64,000 nucleotides of DNA, taken from Streptomyces luteolus (lineage in GTDB: Bacteria > Actinomycetota > Actinomycetes > Streptomycetales > Streptomycetaceae). Below the pieces are notes generated by a model. The model was given only the letters and a program-made list of their open reading frames with translations. It ran no database searches and was not told the origin of the DNA. Within the stretch, counting starts at the first letter, position 1. Each line of letters starts with the position of its first letter. The DNA lies in NCBI RefSeq assembly GCF_029968015.1, contig NZ_JASCIS010000001.1:1-64000 (forward strand), in the 5' to 3' direction. A program made the position numbers and the translations under genes. This document shows positions 8,080-16,802 of the stretch, one piece after another.

Positions 8080-8175
8080 AGGGGCGCGGGGAACTGCGCA
8101 CCGAGCCCCGGAGAGGGGCGCCGGGAGCACGCCCCGAGCCCCGGACAACCTCGATAGGGGCGCGGGGAACTGCGC
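8080..8175. repeat. Two copies of the AGGGGCGCGGGGAACTGCGC intergenic repeat
   Basis: The identical 20-mer occurs at 8080-8099 and 8156-8175. A second duplicated word, CGAGCCCCGGA, lies between them. The same core occurs as a perfect hairpin at 34,766. This looks like a dispersed Streptomyces intergenic palindrome family. No gene is seen in 8040-8234. Confidence 0.75.
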
Positions 8176-8234
8176 GACCGAGCCGCGACCGAGCCGCGGG
8201 TGACCCGAGCTGACCGGACGACCGGCAGACCCGG

Positions 8235-8867
8235 CTAGCGCCGCACGGCACAGAGCAGCCCGTCGCCCATCGGCAGCACCGCCGGCACCAGATCACCGCT
8301 CTCCCGCACCGCGCGCAGCAGTTCGCGCAGCTTCACGACCTCCGCGGGCTGCGACCCCGAGTCGACCGTACGGCCGTCGGCGAAGACGCCTTCGAAGCAG
8401 ACGAGACCGCCGGGCCGCAACAGGCGCAACGATTCAGCTAGGTAGTCGAGGTACTCGGTGCGATCGCCGTCGCAGAACACCAGGTCGTATCCGCTGTCCG
8501 CGAGCCGCGGCAGTACGTCGAGGGCGCGGCCGGGGATGAAACGGGCGCGGTTGCTGGCGAAACCGGCGGCGCGGAAGGCCTGGCGCGCGAACTGCTGACG
8601 CTCGGGCTCCGGGTCGACCGTGGTCAGGACACCGTCGGGTCGCATGCCGTGCAGAAGGTGGATACCGGAGACTCCGGTTCCGGTGCCGATCTCGGCGATG
8701 GCCTTGGCGCCCGCGGTCGCGGCGAGCATCCGCAACGCGGTACCGGTGCCGGGCGACACCGGGCGAAGCCCCGTCTCCCGGGCCCGCTCACGGGCCCAGT
8801 GCAGGGCTTCGTCCTCGACGACAAAGGCGTCCACGAACGCCAAGGTCGGCTGACGGTTGCCGGTAAT
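8235..8867 (-). CDS. SAM-dependent O-methyltransferase, apparently with an ATT start
   Basis: The product has 210 residues from ATT 8867. It is a class I methyltransferase of the caffeoyl-CoA OMT-like group, with the SAM motif AEIGTGTGVSGIHLLHG, the acidic TTVDPEPE strand and YDLVFCDGDR. The substrate is unknown. Position next to the sigma/anti-sigma genes matches mycobacterial Rv1220c. Start choice: GGAGAGGG stands 6 nt before an ATT codon and no in-frame ATG or GTG exists in the region. The next candidate, TTG 8843, lacks any ribosome-binding site and would remove conserved-looking residues. It is divergent from the sigma factor gene. Confidence 0.75.
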   Translation of the reverse strand: MTGNRQPTLAFVDAFVVEDEALHWARERARETGLRPVSPGTGTALRMLAATAGAKAIAEIGTGTGVSGIHLLHGMRPDGVLTTVDPEPERQQFARQAFRAAGFASNRARFIPGRALDVLPRLADSGYDLVFCDGDRTEYLDYLAESLRLLRPGGLVCFEGVFADGRTVDSGSQPAEVVKLRELLRAVRESGDLVPAVLPMGDGLLCAVRR

Positions 8868-9057
8868 CGCCCTCTCCTGTCCCCGTTGTCGACGGCCTTC
8901 GGCCTGCCGGTGACTGTATCCGTTGGGGCCGGGAACCCGCAGATGGGACCGGGCGTTAAGAAGGGGTGGAAAGGAAAGCCGGGGAACGCGGGGAACCGCG
9001 GCCCGACTTCCAAATTCACGTAAAAACGCTTATCCGGAGCTAACGGGCGAGGTGGCT

Positions 9058-9837
9058 ATGGTAGGGGCTCCACTGGACACCACCAGAGCCGACAGGGGAG
9101 GTGCGGCTGCGGCCGAGGGCCGGGGAAGGATGCCGCGACTGCGGCGTCTCCTCAGGTCGGAGGTCGGGCCGAAATCCGTGACCAACACCGCTGACCGATC
9201 CCGCGCCGCCGACTCCGTGCAGACCGCGACCTTCGCCGCCGAAGCGGATTCGCAGGCGTGGACTCCGCCCACCTGGGAGGAGATCGTCAGCACCCACAGC
9301 GGCCGGGTGTACCGCCTGGCGTATCGTCTGACCGGCAATCAGCACGACGCCGAGGACCTCACGCAGGAGGTCTTCGTCCGCGTCTTCCGCTCGCTGTCGA
9401 CGTACACCCCGGGCACCTTCGAGGGCTGGCTGCACCGCATCACGACCAACCTCTTCCTCGACATGGTCCGCCGCCGCCAGCGCATCCGCTTCGACGCCCT
9501 CGGTGACGACGCGGCCGAGCGCCTGCCCAGCCGCGAGCCCTCGCCCCAGCAGGTCTTCAACGACACGCACTTCGACGCCGACGTCCAGCAGGCGCTCGAC
9601 ACCCTCGCACCCGAGTTCCGCGCCGCCGTCGTCCTGTGCGACATCGAGGGACTCTCGTACGAGGAGATCGCCGCGACCCTCGGCGTGAAGCTCGGCACGG
9701 TCCGCAGCCGGATCCACCGCGGCCGGTCCCAGCTCCGCAAGGCCCTGCAGCACCGGTCGCCCGAGGCCCGCGCGGAGCGCCGTTCGCTCGCGGTCACCGG
9801 TGTGCCCGTGCTGGGAGGAGGGGGCGCGACGGCGTGA
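9058..9837 (+). CDS. ECF RNA polymerase sigma factor (mycobacterial SigE type)
   Basis: The product has 259 residues. A variable N-terminal extension of about 75 residues precedes sigma region 2, which includes [31 protein letters not shown] with the DAEDLTQE core. Region 4 contains the helix-turn-helix [30 protein letters not shown]. Gene order (O-methyltransferase, sigma, zinc anti-sigma, HtrA, TatB) is that of mycobacterial sigE, an envelope-stress sigma factor. ATG 9058 follows GGGCGAGG. The stop overlaps the anti-sigma GTG start by 4 bp, giving stoichiometric co-translation. It is not the S. coelicolor gene named sigE, so no symbol is given. Confidence 0.9.
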   Translation: MVGAPLDTTRADRGGAAAAEGRGRMPRLRRLLRSEVGPKSVTNTADRSRAADSVQTATFAAEADSQAWTPPTWEEIVSTHSGRVYRLAYRLTGNQHDAEDLTQEVFVRVFRSLSTYTPGTFEGWLHRITTNLFLDMVRRRQRIRFDALGDDAAERLPSREPSPQQVFNDTHFDADVQQALDTLAPEFRAAVVLCDIEGLSYEEIAATLGVKLGTVRSRIHRGRSQLRKALQHRSPEARAERRSLAVTGVPVLGGGGATA

Positions 9838-10970
9838 GCGGATCACGGCGAAACCCGGCCGAGCGACACCTCGCCGAGCAGCATCTGGGAGACCGGCTCG
9901 CGGCCCTGGTGGACGGCGAGTTGGGCCACGACAGCCGCGAGCGCGTCCTCGCGCACCTCGCGACCTGCGCCAAGTGCAAGGCGGAGGCCGACGCCCAGCG
10001 CAGCCTCAAGTCGTACTTCGCGTCCACGGCACCCCCACCCCCCTCCGACTCCTTCCTGGCCCGCCTGCAGGGACTACCCGCGGGCGGTGACGACGACCGC
10101 GGCGACTTCAGCGGCCCCGTCACCGACCCGCTCTTCGGTATGCGCGCGGACGGCGTCTTCGGCAGAGGCGGAAACCTCTTCGGGTACGACCCCTCGGGCG
10201 CCCACGGCGGGATGCTGCCCGGCGACGCCCTGCCGGGCGGGCCGCTGTCCGGCGGGCTGCTGTCCGGCGGACCGCTTGCCGACGGGCCTCGCGCCGATGG
10301 CCCGCTGCCCGACGGGCCGCTCTCCGACGGGCCGCTGTCGGAGCGGGCGTTGCCCGATGCCTCCCCGGAGCGTGGCTTCCGGATCCATGACGTGGGGCGT
10401 TCCCTGCAGGAGCGGGCGGCCGCCTCGCGCGGGCGCCGGTTCGCCTTCGCGGCGGCGGGCGCCGTCTCGCTCGCGGCGATCGCGCTCGGCGGCGTCTCCG
10501 CGGGCGCGCCCGTCCCGGCCGACCCATCGGCCGACGCCCGCGGCTCCAAGGCCAGCCCGATGCGTACGCAGGGGGCGAACGGGAACGGTGCCCGGGACAC
10601 CCAGCGGCGGCGCGGCAGCCATCCCGCCGCGGCGCTACCGGGCAGCAGACCCGGGGCGCTCTCCGCACCGATGGCCGCCACCGGAGTGGCGGCGCCGGAA
10701 GTGCCGGGAGTGCCGCTCGCACCGCACCGGCCACGCGCCCTGCGGGACTGGATGGCATCACCGATGCTCACCGGCTCCTCGGTGCTCTCCCCGCTGATAC
10801 GCCGTCCGGCTTTCGGGTTCCCGCAGTACCCGGCACAGCCGAAGGCGAAGAAGCAGGGGGAGCGGTCCGGTTCGTCGTCCGACTCGGAGGAGCCCACCCA
10901 GTCCACGGCGTCGACGGCGCTGCCCTCGGCACCGCCCGGCTCCGGGACGGCGCTCTCCTCCGGCCGCTGA
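9834..10970 (+). CDS. Zinc-binding transmembrane anti-sigma factor (RseA-like)
   Basis: The product has 378 residues from a GTG overlapping the sigma stop. The zinc-anti-sigma signature H-x3-C-x2-C is present (H41, C45, C48 in HLATCAKC), within a helical ASD of about 60 residues. A low-complexity stretch follows (about 120-175), built of [16 protein letters not shown] words. A single transmembrane helix comes next (about 200-222, [18 protein letters not shown]), then a disordered extracytoplasmic Ser/Pro tail of about 150 residues. It should hold the sigma factor inactive at the membrane, responding to redox or envelope stress. The extracytoplasmic part has no recognisable sensor domain. Confidence 0.88.
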   Translation: MSGSRRNPAERHLAEQHLGDRLAALVDGELGHDSRERVLAHLATCAKCKAEADAQRSLKSYFASTAPPPPSDSFLARLQGLPAGGDDDRGDFSGPVTDPLFGMRADGVFGRGGNLFGYDPSGAHGGMLPGDALPGGPLSGGLLSGGPLADGPRADGPLPDGPLSDGPLSERALPDASPERGFRIHDVGRSLQERAAASRGRRFAFAAAGAVSLAAIALGGVSAGAPVPADPSADARGSKASPMRTQGANGNGARDTQRRRGSHPAAALPGSRPGALSAPMAATGVAAPEVPGVPLAPHRPRALRDWMASPMLTGSSVLSPLIRRPAFGFPQYPAQPKAKKQGERSGSSSDSEEPTQSTASTALPSAPPGSGTALSSGR

Positions 10971-11035
10971 ACCGGGTCTCCGCACTGGCTCTCTGCACCG
11001 GCTCTCTGCACCGGCCGTTCGCAAACCTGGTTGAA

Positions 11036-11082
11036 TCCTCGGTGTCCGTGCCACCCGAGCGGGGGGGCGCGGACACCGAGGA
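11036..11082. promoter_or_regulatory. Inverted repeat between anti-sigma and htrA genes
   Basis: TCCTCGGTGTCCG (11036-11048) and CGGACACCGAGGA (11070-11082) are perfect 13-bp arms separated by 21 nt. The structure lies 65 bp after the anti-sigma stop and 69 bp before the htrA start. It could terminate or attenuate read-through, or be an operator. No T-run follows. The preceding 10,981-11,020 carries a direct duplication of CTCTCTGCACCGG. Confidence 0.6.
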
Positions 11083-11151
11083 CTCTGATGGAGCGGCGGA
11101 CCGCCGCGTGGCCGCCCGCGGGCCCTGCCGCGGACCAGGTGTGGGGAGAGC

Positions 11152-13515
11152 ATGGACGAGGGCAAGCCCACCGGACCGAAGGCGAAGTGGTGGAGCCGCC
11201 CGGCCGCACGCGCGTCCGACGACCGTGAGCGCGCCTCGGGCGGCGAGATATCCGAGGACCGGGGCGCGCAGGGGGAGGGCGTTGCCGCCGACTCCCCTGC
11301 TGCGGAAGGGAGTACGGCCGCCGCCGAGCCGACCGTGGAGCGGTCCCCGGAGCCGCCCACCGAGTCCGCTGCCCCCGCTGCCCCCGCTGCCCCCGCTGCT
11401 GCCGCGCCCAAGGCCAAGAGCGGCGTGACAATCGCCAAGGGGGCGGGCGCCCGCCGGGAGCAAGCCCAGGACCCGGCCGCTGCCGAGCAGGCCGCCGAAC
11501 CCTCGGCCGCGCGCCCCAAGCCGCTGCACGACCCCGACCCGTACGGCACACCGCCCTACGGGGAACCCGGCCCCTGGGCTCCCGCCCCGCCCGTACAGCG
11601 CCCGGTGCCGACTCCCGCCCAGGGAACGGCAGTTCAGCCCTCGCACGGCACGCCTGCTCAGGGAACGTCGATGCAGGGCACGCCTGCTCAGGGATCGCCG
11701 ATGCAGGGCGCGCCTGCTCAGGGAACGTCGATGCAGGGCGCGCCTGCTCAGGGATCGCCGATGCAGGGCGCGCCTGCTCAGGGATCGCCGATGCAGGGCG
11801 CGCCTGCTCAGGGATCGCCGATGCAGGGCGCGCCTGCTCAGGGAACGTCGATGCAGGGCGCGCCTGCTCAGGGATCGCCGATGCAGGGCGCGCCTGCTCA
11901 GGGATCGCCGATGCAGGGCACGCCTGCTCAGGGAACGTCGATGCAGGGCACGCCCTCGCACGGCACGCCCACGCAGGGCACCCCCGCCCAGGGCATGCCC
12001 GCCCAGGGCACCCCCGTACCGTCGTACGCCGTGCCGCCCACGCAGACCGCAGCCGCACCCGGCCAGGCCGCACCCGGTCAGGCCGAACCCGCGGCCGCAC
12101 CCGGCCAGGCGGCCCCCGCAGCCGCACCCGGCCCGGCCGCACCCGCCTCCGCGACCCCCGCCTCCGCGACCCCCGCCTCCGCGACCCCCGCGAACGGCAC
12201 CCCGCACCCGGCCGCCGCACCCCACCAGAGCGCCCAGCATGCCCCGCCCGGCCCGGCCGCCCAGGCCACCCCGCCGCACGGCGCACAGCCGCAGCCGCAG
12301 CCCCAAGCGCAGCCGCAGGCCGGAGGGCACTGGCAGCAGTACGACCCGTGGCGGGCGCCGCAGGCTCAGCGGCCGTTGCTGATGGCCGACGGGCCCGCGC
12401 CCGCGAAGGAGCCGCGGCGGGGCCGGCTGTTCGCGGCCGCGCTGGTGCTCGCGCTCGTCGCGGGCGGGGTCGGCGGCGGTGTCGGCGCCTACATGGAGCG
12501 GCACGGCGGCATCAGTACCGTCGAACTCCCGCAGGCGGACGCGGGGTCCCAGGAGCGGGCGCCGGAGAGCGTCGCCGGGATCGCCGCGAGCGCGCTGCCC
12601 AGCGTCGTCACGCTGCACGTCAGCGGCGACAGCGCGCAGGGCACCGGAACCGGCTTCGTGCTCGACGACAAGGGCCACATCCTCACCAACAACCACGTCG
12701 TGGAGCCCGCGGGCGACGGCGGCGAGGTGTCCGTGACGTTCAGCGGCGGTGAGGTGGCCAAGGGGCGGGTGGTCGGCCGGGACTCCGGTTACGACCTCGC
12801 GGTGGTCGAGGTGTCCGGGGTGAGCGGACTCAAGCCGCTGCCGCTCGGGAACTCCGACAACGTCCAGGTCGGCGATCCGGTGGTGGCGATCGGCGCTCCC
12901 TTCGACCTGTCCAACACGGTGACCTCCGGGATCATCAGCGCCAAGGAGCGGCCGATCACCGCGGGCGGCGAGGAGGGCGACGGCAGCGACGTGTCGTACG
13001 TGGACGCGCTGCAGACCGACGCCCCGATCAACCCGGGCAACTCCGGCGGCCCGCTCGTCGACCACAAGGCCCGCGTCATCGGCATCAACAGCGCGATCCG
13101 CTCGGCGGGCAACGGCTCGGAGCTCGACGGCGGGCAGTCCGGCTCGATCGGGCTCGGCTTCGCCATCCCCATCAACCAGGCCAAGCGGGTCGCCGAGGAG
13201 CTGATCAACACCGGCAAGGCCACGCACCCGGTGATCGAGGTGACCCTGGACACCCGGTACACGGGCGACGGCGCCCGCGTCGCCGAGGAGGGCGGCGACG
13301 GCGGTCCCGCGGTCACCCCGGGCGGCCCCGGCGACAAGGCGGGCATCGAGCCGGGCGACGTGATCACCGAGGTGGACGGCCAACGGGTGCACTCCGGTGA
13401 GGAGTTGATCGTGAAGATCCGCGCCCACCGCCCCGGCGACCGCCTGGAACTGACCCTGGAACGCGGCGGCGCCGAGCGCACGCTCTCCCTGGAGCTGGGC
13501 GCGGCGGGCGGCTGA
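11152..13515 (+). CDS. htrA: HtrA/DegP-like membrane-anchored serine protease with PDZ domain
   Basis: The product has 787 residues. Its first 420 are predicted cytoplasmic and disordered: an acidic Ala/Pro stretch, then a decapeptide repeat array (about 167-270), then Gln/Pro/Ala-rich sequence. One transmembrane helix lies at about 422-445. The exported trypsin-like domain has H515 (TNNHVV), D548 (GYDLAVV) and S631 (GNSGGPL), followed by a PDZ domain (about 700-780, GIEPGDVITEVDGQ). It degrades or senses misfolded envelope proteins and sits in the sigma/anti-sigma/TatB block, where the mycobacterial counterpart lies. The cytoplasmic part is far longer than in most HtrA proteins. Confidence 0.9.
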   Translation: MDEGKPTGPKAKWWSRPAARASDDRERASGGEISEDRGAQGEGVAADSPAAEGSTAAAEPTVERSPEPPTESAAPAAPAAPAAAAPKAKSGVTIAKGAGARREQAQDPAAAEQAAEPSAARPKPLHDPDPYGTPPYGEPGPWAPAPPVQRPVPTPAQGTAVQPSHGTPAQGTSMQGTPAQGSPMQGAPAQGTSMQGAPAQGSPMQGAPAQGSPMQGAPAQGSPMQGAPAQGTSMQGAPAQGSPMQGAPAQGSPMQGTPAQGTSMQGTPSHGTPTQGTPAQGMPAQGTPVPSYAVPPTQTAAAPGQAAPGQAEPAAAPGQAAPAAAPGPAAPASATPASATPASATPANGTPHPAAAPHQSAQHAPPGPAAQATPPHGAQPQPQPQAQPQAGGHWQQYDPWRAPQAQRPLLMADGPAPAKEPRRGRLFAAALVLALVAGGVGGGVGAYMERHGGISTVELPQADAGSQERAPESVAGIAASALPSVVTLHVSGDSAQGTGTGFVLDDKGHILTNNHVVEPAGDGGEVSVTFSGGEVAKGRVVGRDSGYDLAVVEVSGVSGLKPLPLGNSDNVQVGDPVVAIGAPFDLSNTVTSGIISAKERPITAGGEEGDGSDVSYVDALQTDAPINPGNSGGPLVDHKARVIGINSAIRSAGNGSELDGGQSGSIGLGFAIPINQAKRVAEELINTGKATHPVIEVTLDTRYTGDGARVAEEGGDGGPAVTPGGPGDKAGIEPGDVITEVDGQRVHSGEELIVKIRAHRPGDRLELTLERGGAERTLSLELGAAGG
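11650..11960 (+). repeat. In-gene 30-bp tandem repeats of htrA
   Basis: Nine exact-length 30-bp units from 11671 to 11940, with flanking partial copies, encode MQG(A/T)PAQG(S/T)(S/P). Third-position changes are very few, so the DNA itself has been homogenised recently. Because 30 is a multiple of 3, copy changes keep the frame. Confidence 0.95.
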
Positions 13516-13667
13516 GGGGGCCCTGTCATCCGCCGCTCGTCCGGACGCCACCGAACCGTCCCGGGACAGTACCGGCAGTACAGGATCGCCGGGTACCGTG
13601 GAACCGGCCCGTACCCCGGATTCCGTCCCTCCTGTCCCGGGCCGCGGACATCGCAAGGAGCTGCAAG

Positions 13668-14117
13668 GTGTTCAATGACATAGGCGCACTTGAGCTGGTG
13701 ACGCTCGTGGTCCTTGCCGTGCTCATCTTCGGCCCGGACAAGCTGCCCAAGGTCATTCAGGACGTCTCCGGCTTCATCCGTAAGATCCGCGCCTTCTCCG
13801 ACAGTGCCAAGAAGGACATCCGCGAGGAGCTCGGGCCGGAGTTCAAGGACTTCGAGTTCGAGGATCTCAACCCCAAGACGTTCATCCGCAAGCAGCTGGA
13901 CGGTGACGAGCTGGGGCTCAAGGAGATCCGTAACGGCTTCGACCTCCGCAAGGAGATGGCCGACGTCACGGACGCGGTGAACGGGCACGAGAGCGAGTCG
14001 GCGAGCGGCGCCGCGTCCGGCCCGAGCCTGACCAAGGGCGGCGGCACCGACCTGCAGAAGAAGCCGCAGCCACCGGCCAAGGACGAGCGCCCCCCGTTCG
14101 ACGCCGACGCCACCTGA
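13668..14117 (+). CDS. tatB: Sec-independent (twin-arginine) translocase protein TatB
   Basis: The product has 149 residues from GTG with AAGGAG upstream. The N-terminal amphipathic segment, transmembrane helix (LVTLVVLAVLIFGPDKLPK) and following APH (FIRKIRAFSDSAKKDIREELGPEF) are diagnostic: the FGP-LP hinge and the glutamate near residue 8 (GALELV) mark TatB rather than TatA. The tail is charged and disordered. It acts with TatA and TatC, encoded elsewhere, to export folded proteins. It lies 150 bp downstream of htrA and keeps the mycobacterial htrA-tatB order. Confidence 0.93.
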   Translation: MFNDIGALELVTLVVLAVLIFGPDKLPKVIQDVSGFIRKIRAFSDSAKKDIREELGPEFKDFEFEDLNPKTFIRKQLDGDELGLKEIRNGFDLRKEMADVTDAVNGHESESASGAASGPSLTKGGGTDLQKKPQPPAKDERPPFDADAT

Positions 14118-14318
14118 GCCGTACGAGCCCCGTACGGAACCCCGTACGAACCTCGTACGGAACACCCCGCGCAAGGGCCCCGTGCGACCCGCGCACCCCG
14201 CTGGAATCCGACGCGGCGAACCGGGGTGGCTATTCTCCTCTGTTGTTGTCCGGACTCAGGACGCCCGAGGGGGGCGGGCCGCTCCGGACCGGCAGAGAAC
14301 GAGGAGGCGGCCGGGTAC

Positions 14319-14936
14319 ATGGAGACGACGAGTCACACCGGGGCACGCGCGGTCGACGGCTACTTGCCGGCGGCGTTCCCCTGGTACGGCCTGGATGAGG
14401 CATTCACAGGTCCGCGCTGGCTGATGCAGGTCGGGACGGGCGCGGACGGGACGGTCGAGCACGGCTCCATCGGCCACGGTGACGAGCCCGCGCCGCGCGC
14501 CGACGAGTCCGGCGCCAAGGACCGGTTCGCGGTCGTGGTGACCGTGGCGTCCAACCCCGTCCGCCGCAGCGGCGACGGCACCGGCGTCCTGGAGGCCACG
14601 TCGGTCTCCTCGGCCGCCTGGCTCGCGGGCGTCGGCCTGCTCACCCGGACCTGGCCGCAGCAGATGGACCACGCGCTGCGCGACGACTGGCTGGACCAGC
14701 AGACCGAGACCGCCTGGGTGCTCGCGGACGACCTCGACAGCGAGCCCTGGACGACGCTGACCCTCCCGGTCGACGGCGTGCCCACGCCGTTCCACTACCG
14801 CGAGTCCGAGTTCGGCTGGGTCCTGGCCGGCTCCACGGAGAGCGGCGCCCACCTCGGTGCGTACGGCCGCGGCATGAGCGCGTACGGCCTGGGCTTCTCG
14901 GTGGTCAAGGACATCACCGCGTACGAGGGCCGCTGA
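14319..14936 (+). CDS. Conserved hypothetical protein
   Basis: The product has 205 residues with GAGGAGG upstream of ATG 14319; an ATG at 14226 would add a non-conserved Cys-rich leader and has no ribosome-binding site. The protein is soluble, Trp- and Asp-rich, with mixed alpha/beta character (FAVVVTVASNPV, LEATSVSSAAWLAGVGLLTRTWP, PTPFHYRESEFGWVLAGST). I recognise no domain or catalytic motif. It is conserved in position between tatB and mrp in related genomes, as far as I recall. A strong terminator separates it from convergent mrp. Confidence 0.75.
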   Translation: METTSHTGARAVDGYLPAAFPWYGLDEAFTGPRWLMQVGTGADGTVEHGSIGHGDEPAPRADESGAKDRFAVVVTVASNPVRRSGDGTGVLEATSVSSAAWLAGVGLLTRTWPQQMDHALRDDWLDQQTETAWVLADDLDSEPWTTLTLPVDGVPTPFHYRESEFGWVLAGSTESGAHLGAYGRGMSAYGLGFSVVKDITAYEGR

Positions 14937-14946
14937 GCGTCGATAC

Positions 14947-14990
14947 GCGAAGGGGGGCGCCGTCACCAGGTGACGGCGCCCCCCTTCGCG
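14947..14990. terminator. Bidirectional terminator between convergent genes
   Basis: CGCGAAGGGGGGCGCCGTCA pairs with TGACGGCGCCCCCCTTCGCG, a near-perfect stem of more than 20 bp. It lies between the hypothetical gene ending at 14936 and mrp ending at 15029. Confidence 0.88.
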
Positions 14991-15028
14991 TACGGGCTCG
15001 TGTACGGGCTTGTGCGGCGGTCAGAACG

Positions 15029-16177
15029 TCAGAACTTGTTCTTCGGCGTGAGGCCGAGCGTCATGCCCGACAGGCCGCGCTGACGACCGCCCAGCTTGCC
15101 CGCGATGGACCGCAGCGCGGAGCCCGCGGGGGAGTCCGGGTCGGTCAGGACGACGGGCTTGCCCTCGTCACCGCCCTCGCGCAGGCGGACGTCGATCGGG
15201 ATGGCGCCGAGCACCGGGACCTGCGTGCCGGTGGTCTTCGTGAGGCCCTCGGCGACCCTCTCGCCGCCGCCCGTGCCGAAGACGTCGACCATCTCGTCGC
15301 AGTGCGGGCAGGGCATGCCCGACATGTTCTCGACGACGCCGACGATCTTCTGGTGGGTCTGTACGGCGATGGAGCCGGCGCGCTCGGCGACCTCGGCCGC
15401 GGCCTGCTGCGGGGTGGTCACGACGAGGATCTCGGCGTTCGGCACCAGCTGGGCCACCGAGATCGCGATGTCACCGGTGCCGGGCGGCAGGTCGAGCAGG
15501 AGGACGTCCAGGTCGCCCCAGTACACGTCGGCGAGGAACTGCTGCAGGGCGCGGTGGAGCATCGGGCCGCGCCACACCACCGGGGTGTTGCCCGGCGTGA
15601 ACATCCCGATGGAGATGACCTTCACGCCGTTCGCCGACGGCGGCATGATCATGTTCTCGACCTGGGTGGGCTTGCCGTCGGCGCCGAGCATGCGGGGCAC
15701 GCTGTGGCCGTAGATGTCCGCGTCCACGACGCCGACCTTCAGGCCGTCCGCGGCCATCGCCGCCGCCAGGTTCACCGTCACCGAGGACTTGCCGACGCCG
15801 CCCTTGCCGGAGGCCACCGCGTACACCCGGGTCAGGGAGCCGGGCTTGGCGAAGGGGACCTCGCGCTCGGCGGTGCCGCCGCGCAGGGCCTCGGCCAGCT
15901 CGCGGCGCTGCTCGTCGCTCATCACGTCGAGCGTGACGGCCACGGAGGTGACGCCCTGGACGCCGGAGACCGCCTCGGTCACCCGGTTCGTGATGGTGTC
16001 GCGCATCGGGCAGCCGGAGACCGTGAGGTAGACGGTGACGGCCACCGCTCCGTCGGCCCCGATGTCGACCGATTTGACCATGCCGAGCTCGGTGATCGGC
16101 TTGTTGATCTCGGGGTCGTTGACCGTGGCGAGCGCTTCGCGGATCGCCTCGTCGGTCGGATACGTGTCGGTAGCCAT
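15029..16177 (-). CDS. mrp: Mrp/NBP35-type iron-sulfur cluster carrier ATPase
   Basis: The product has 382 residues. An N-terminal MIP18/DUF59 domain (about 5-95) precedes a P-loop ATPase with the deviant Walker A SGKGGVGKSS (123-132). The DVLLLDLPPGTGD motif lies near 224-236, and a CPHC pair (C290, C293) for a bridging Fe-S cluster is present. It is expected to assemble or deliver Fe-S clusters in the cytosol. ATG 16177 is chosen over an upstream in-frame ATG because DUF59 begins directly after it. In this window it could serve NarG, NarH and the radical SAM protein, but no direct link is visible. Confidence 0.92.
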   Translation of the reverse strand: MATDTYPTDEAIREALATVNDPEINKPITELGMVKSVDIGADGAVAVTVYLTVSGCPMRDTITNRVTEAVSGVQGVTSVAVTLDVMSDEQRRELAEALRGGTAEREVPFAKPGSLTRVYAVASGKGGVGKSSVTVNLAAAMAADGLKVGVVDADIYGHSVPRMLGADGKPTQVENMIMPPSANGVKVISIGMFTPGNTPVVWRGPMLHRALQQFLADVYWGDLDVLLLDLPPGTGDIAISVAQLVPNAEILVVTTPQQAAAEVAERAGSIAVQTHQKIVGVVENMSGMPCPHCDEMVDVFGTGGGERVAEGLTKTTGTQVPVLGAIPIDVRLREGGDEGKPVVLTDPDSPAGSALRSIAGKLGGRQRGLSGMTLGLTPKNKF

Positions 16178-16217
16178 ACGGGAATGGTACGGCGACGGGG
16201 TGACACCCGGGGAAGCC

Positions 16218-16802
16218 CTATCGGCGGTCGCCTTCGTCACGCGCGAGGGCCGGGCGGCCGGTCTGCTCCGGCGGGAACACGTCGAACCGTTCGTCCATGT
16301 CCTTCACCATGTCCTGGAGTTCCGAGCGGATCCAGTCCCGGGTCGCGACCTCGCCGAGGCCCATCCGCAGGGCGGCGATCTCCCGGGTCAGGTACTCGGT
16401 GTCCGACATGGAGCGTTCGTTCTGCTTGCGATCCTGCTCCAGGTTGACCCGGTCCCGGTCGTCCTGCCGGTTCTGGGCGAGCAGGATGAGCGGAGCCGCG
16501 TACGAGGCCTGCAGCGAGAGCGCCAGGGTGAGGAAGATGAACGGGTACTCGTCGAAGCGCAGCGATGCGGGCATCGACACGTTCCACACCACCCACAGGA
16601 TGATCACGACCGTCATCCAGACGATGAACCGCCCCGTGCCGAGGAAGCGGGCGATCTTCTCGGAGAGCCGGCCGAAGGCCTCCGGGTCGTACTCGGGCAC
16701 CAGCTTGCGGCGGGGCGGGCGCGGCAGGTCCAGACGGATCCGGGGGCGGCCCGCCTCGGCCCGTTCACGTTCGCGCTCGCGGTCACGGTCGCGCTCACTC
16801 AC
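16218..16802 (-). CDS. DUF1003 membrane protein
   Basis: The product has 194 residues from GTG. The N-terminus is highly charged (Arg/Glu/Asp alternation) and is followed by two transmembrane helices, about 60-80 (FIVWMTVVIILWVVWNVSM) and 88-108. The loop contains the conserved YPFIFLTLALSLQASYAAPLI stretch, with an AQNRQDDRDR motif just after it. The C-terminus is helical. Function is unknown. The GTG overlaps the end of the PRC/MgtE-N gene by 8 bp, so the two are co-translated and probably work together, perhaps in divalent-cation handling. Confidence 0.85.
   Translation of the reverse strand: MSERDRDRERERERAEAGRPRIRLDLPRPPRRKLVPEYDPEAFGRLSEKIARFLGTGRFIVWMTVVIILWVVWNVSMPASLRFDEYPFIFLTLALSLQASYAAPLILLAQNRQDDRDRVNLEQDRKQNERSMSDTEYLTREIAALRMGLGEVATRDWIRSELQDMVKDMDERFDVFPPEQTGRPALARDEGDRR

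Noticed and set aside
8983-9021. GGAAC words (8983, 8992) as an ECF-type autoregulatory promoter for the sigma factor
   Set aside because: No CGT-type -10 lies at the required 16-17 bp; the nearest CGTA is about 22 bp away.
9794-13656. Very long minus-strand reading frames (hundreds of codons) opposite the anti-sigma and htrA genes, some with conspicuous repeat peptides
   Set aside because: They mirror the GC-rich coding strand and its 30-bp repeats, have no ribosome-binding sites or family motifs, and the plus-strand products are clear orthologues.
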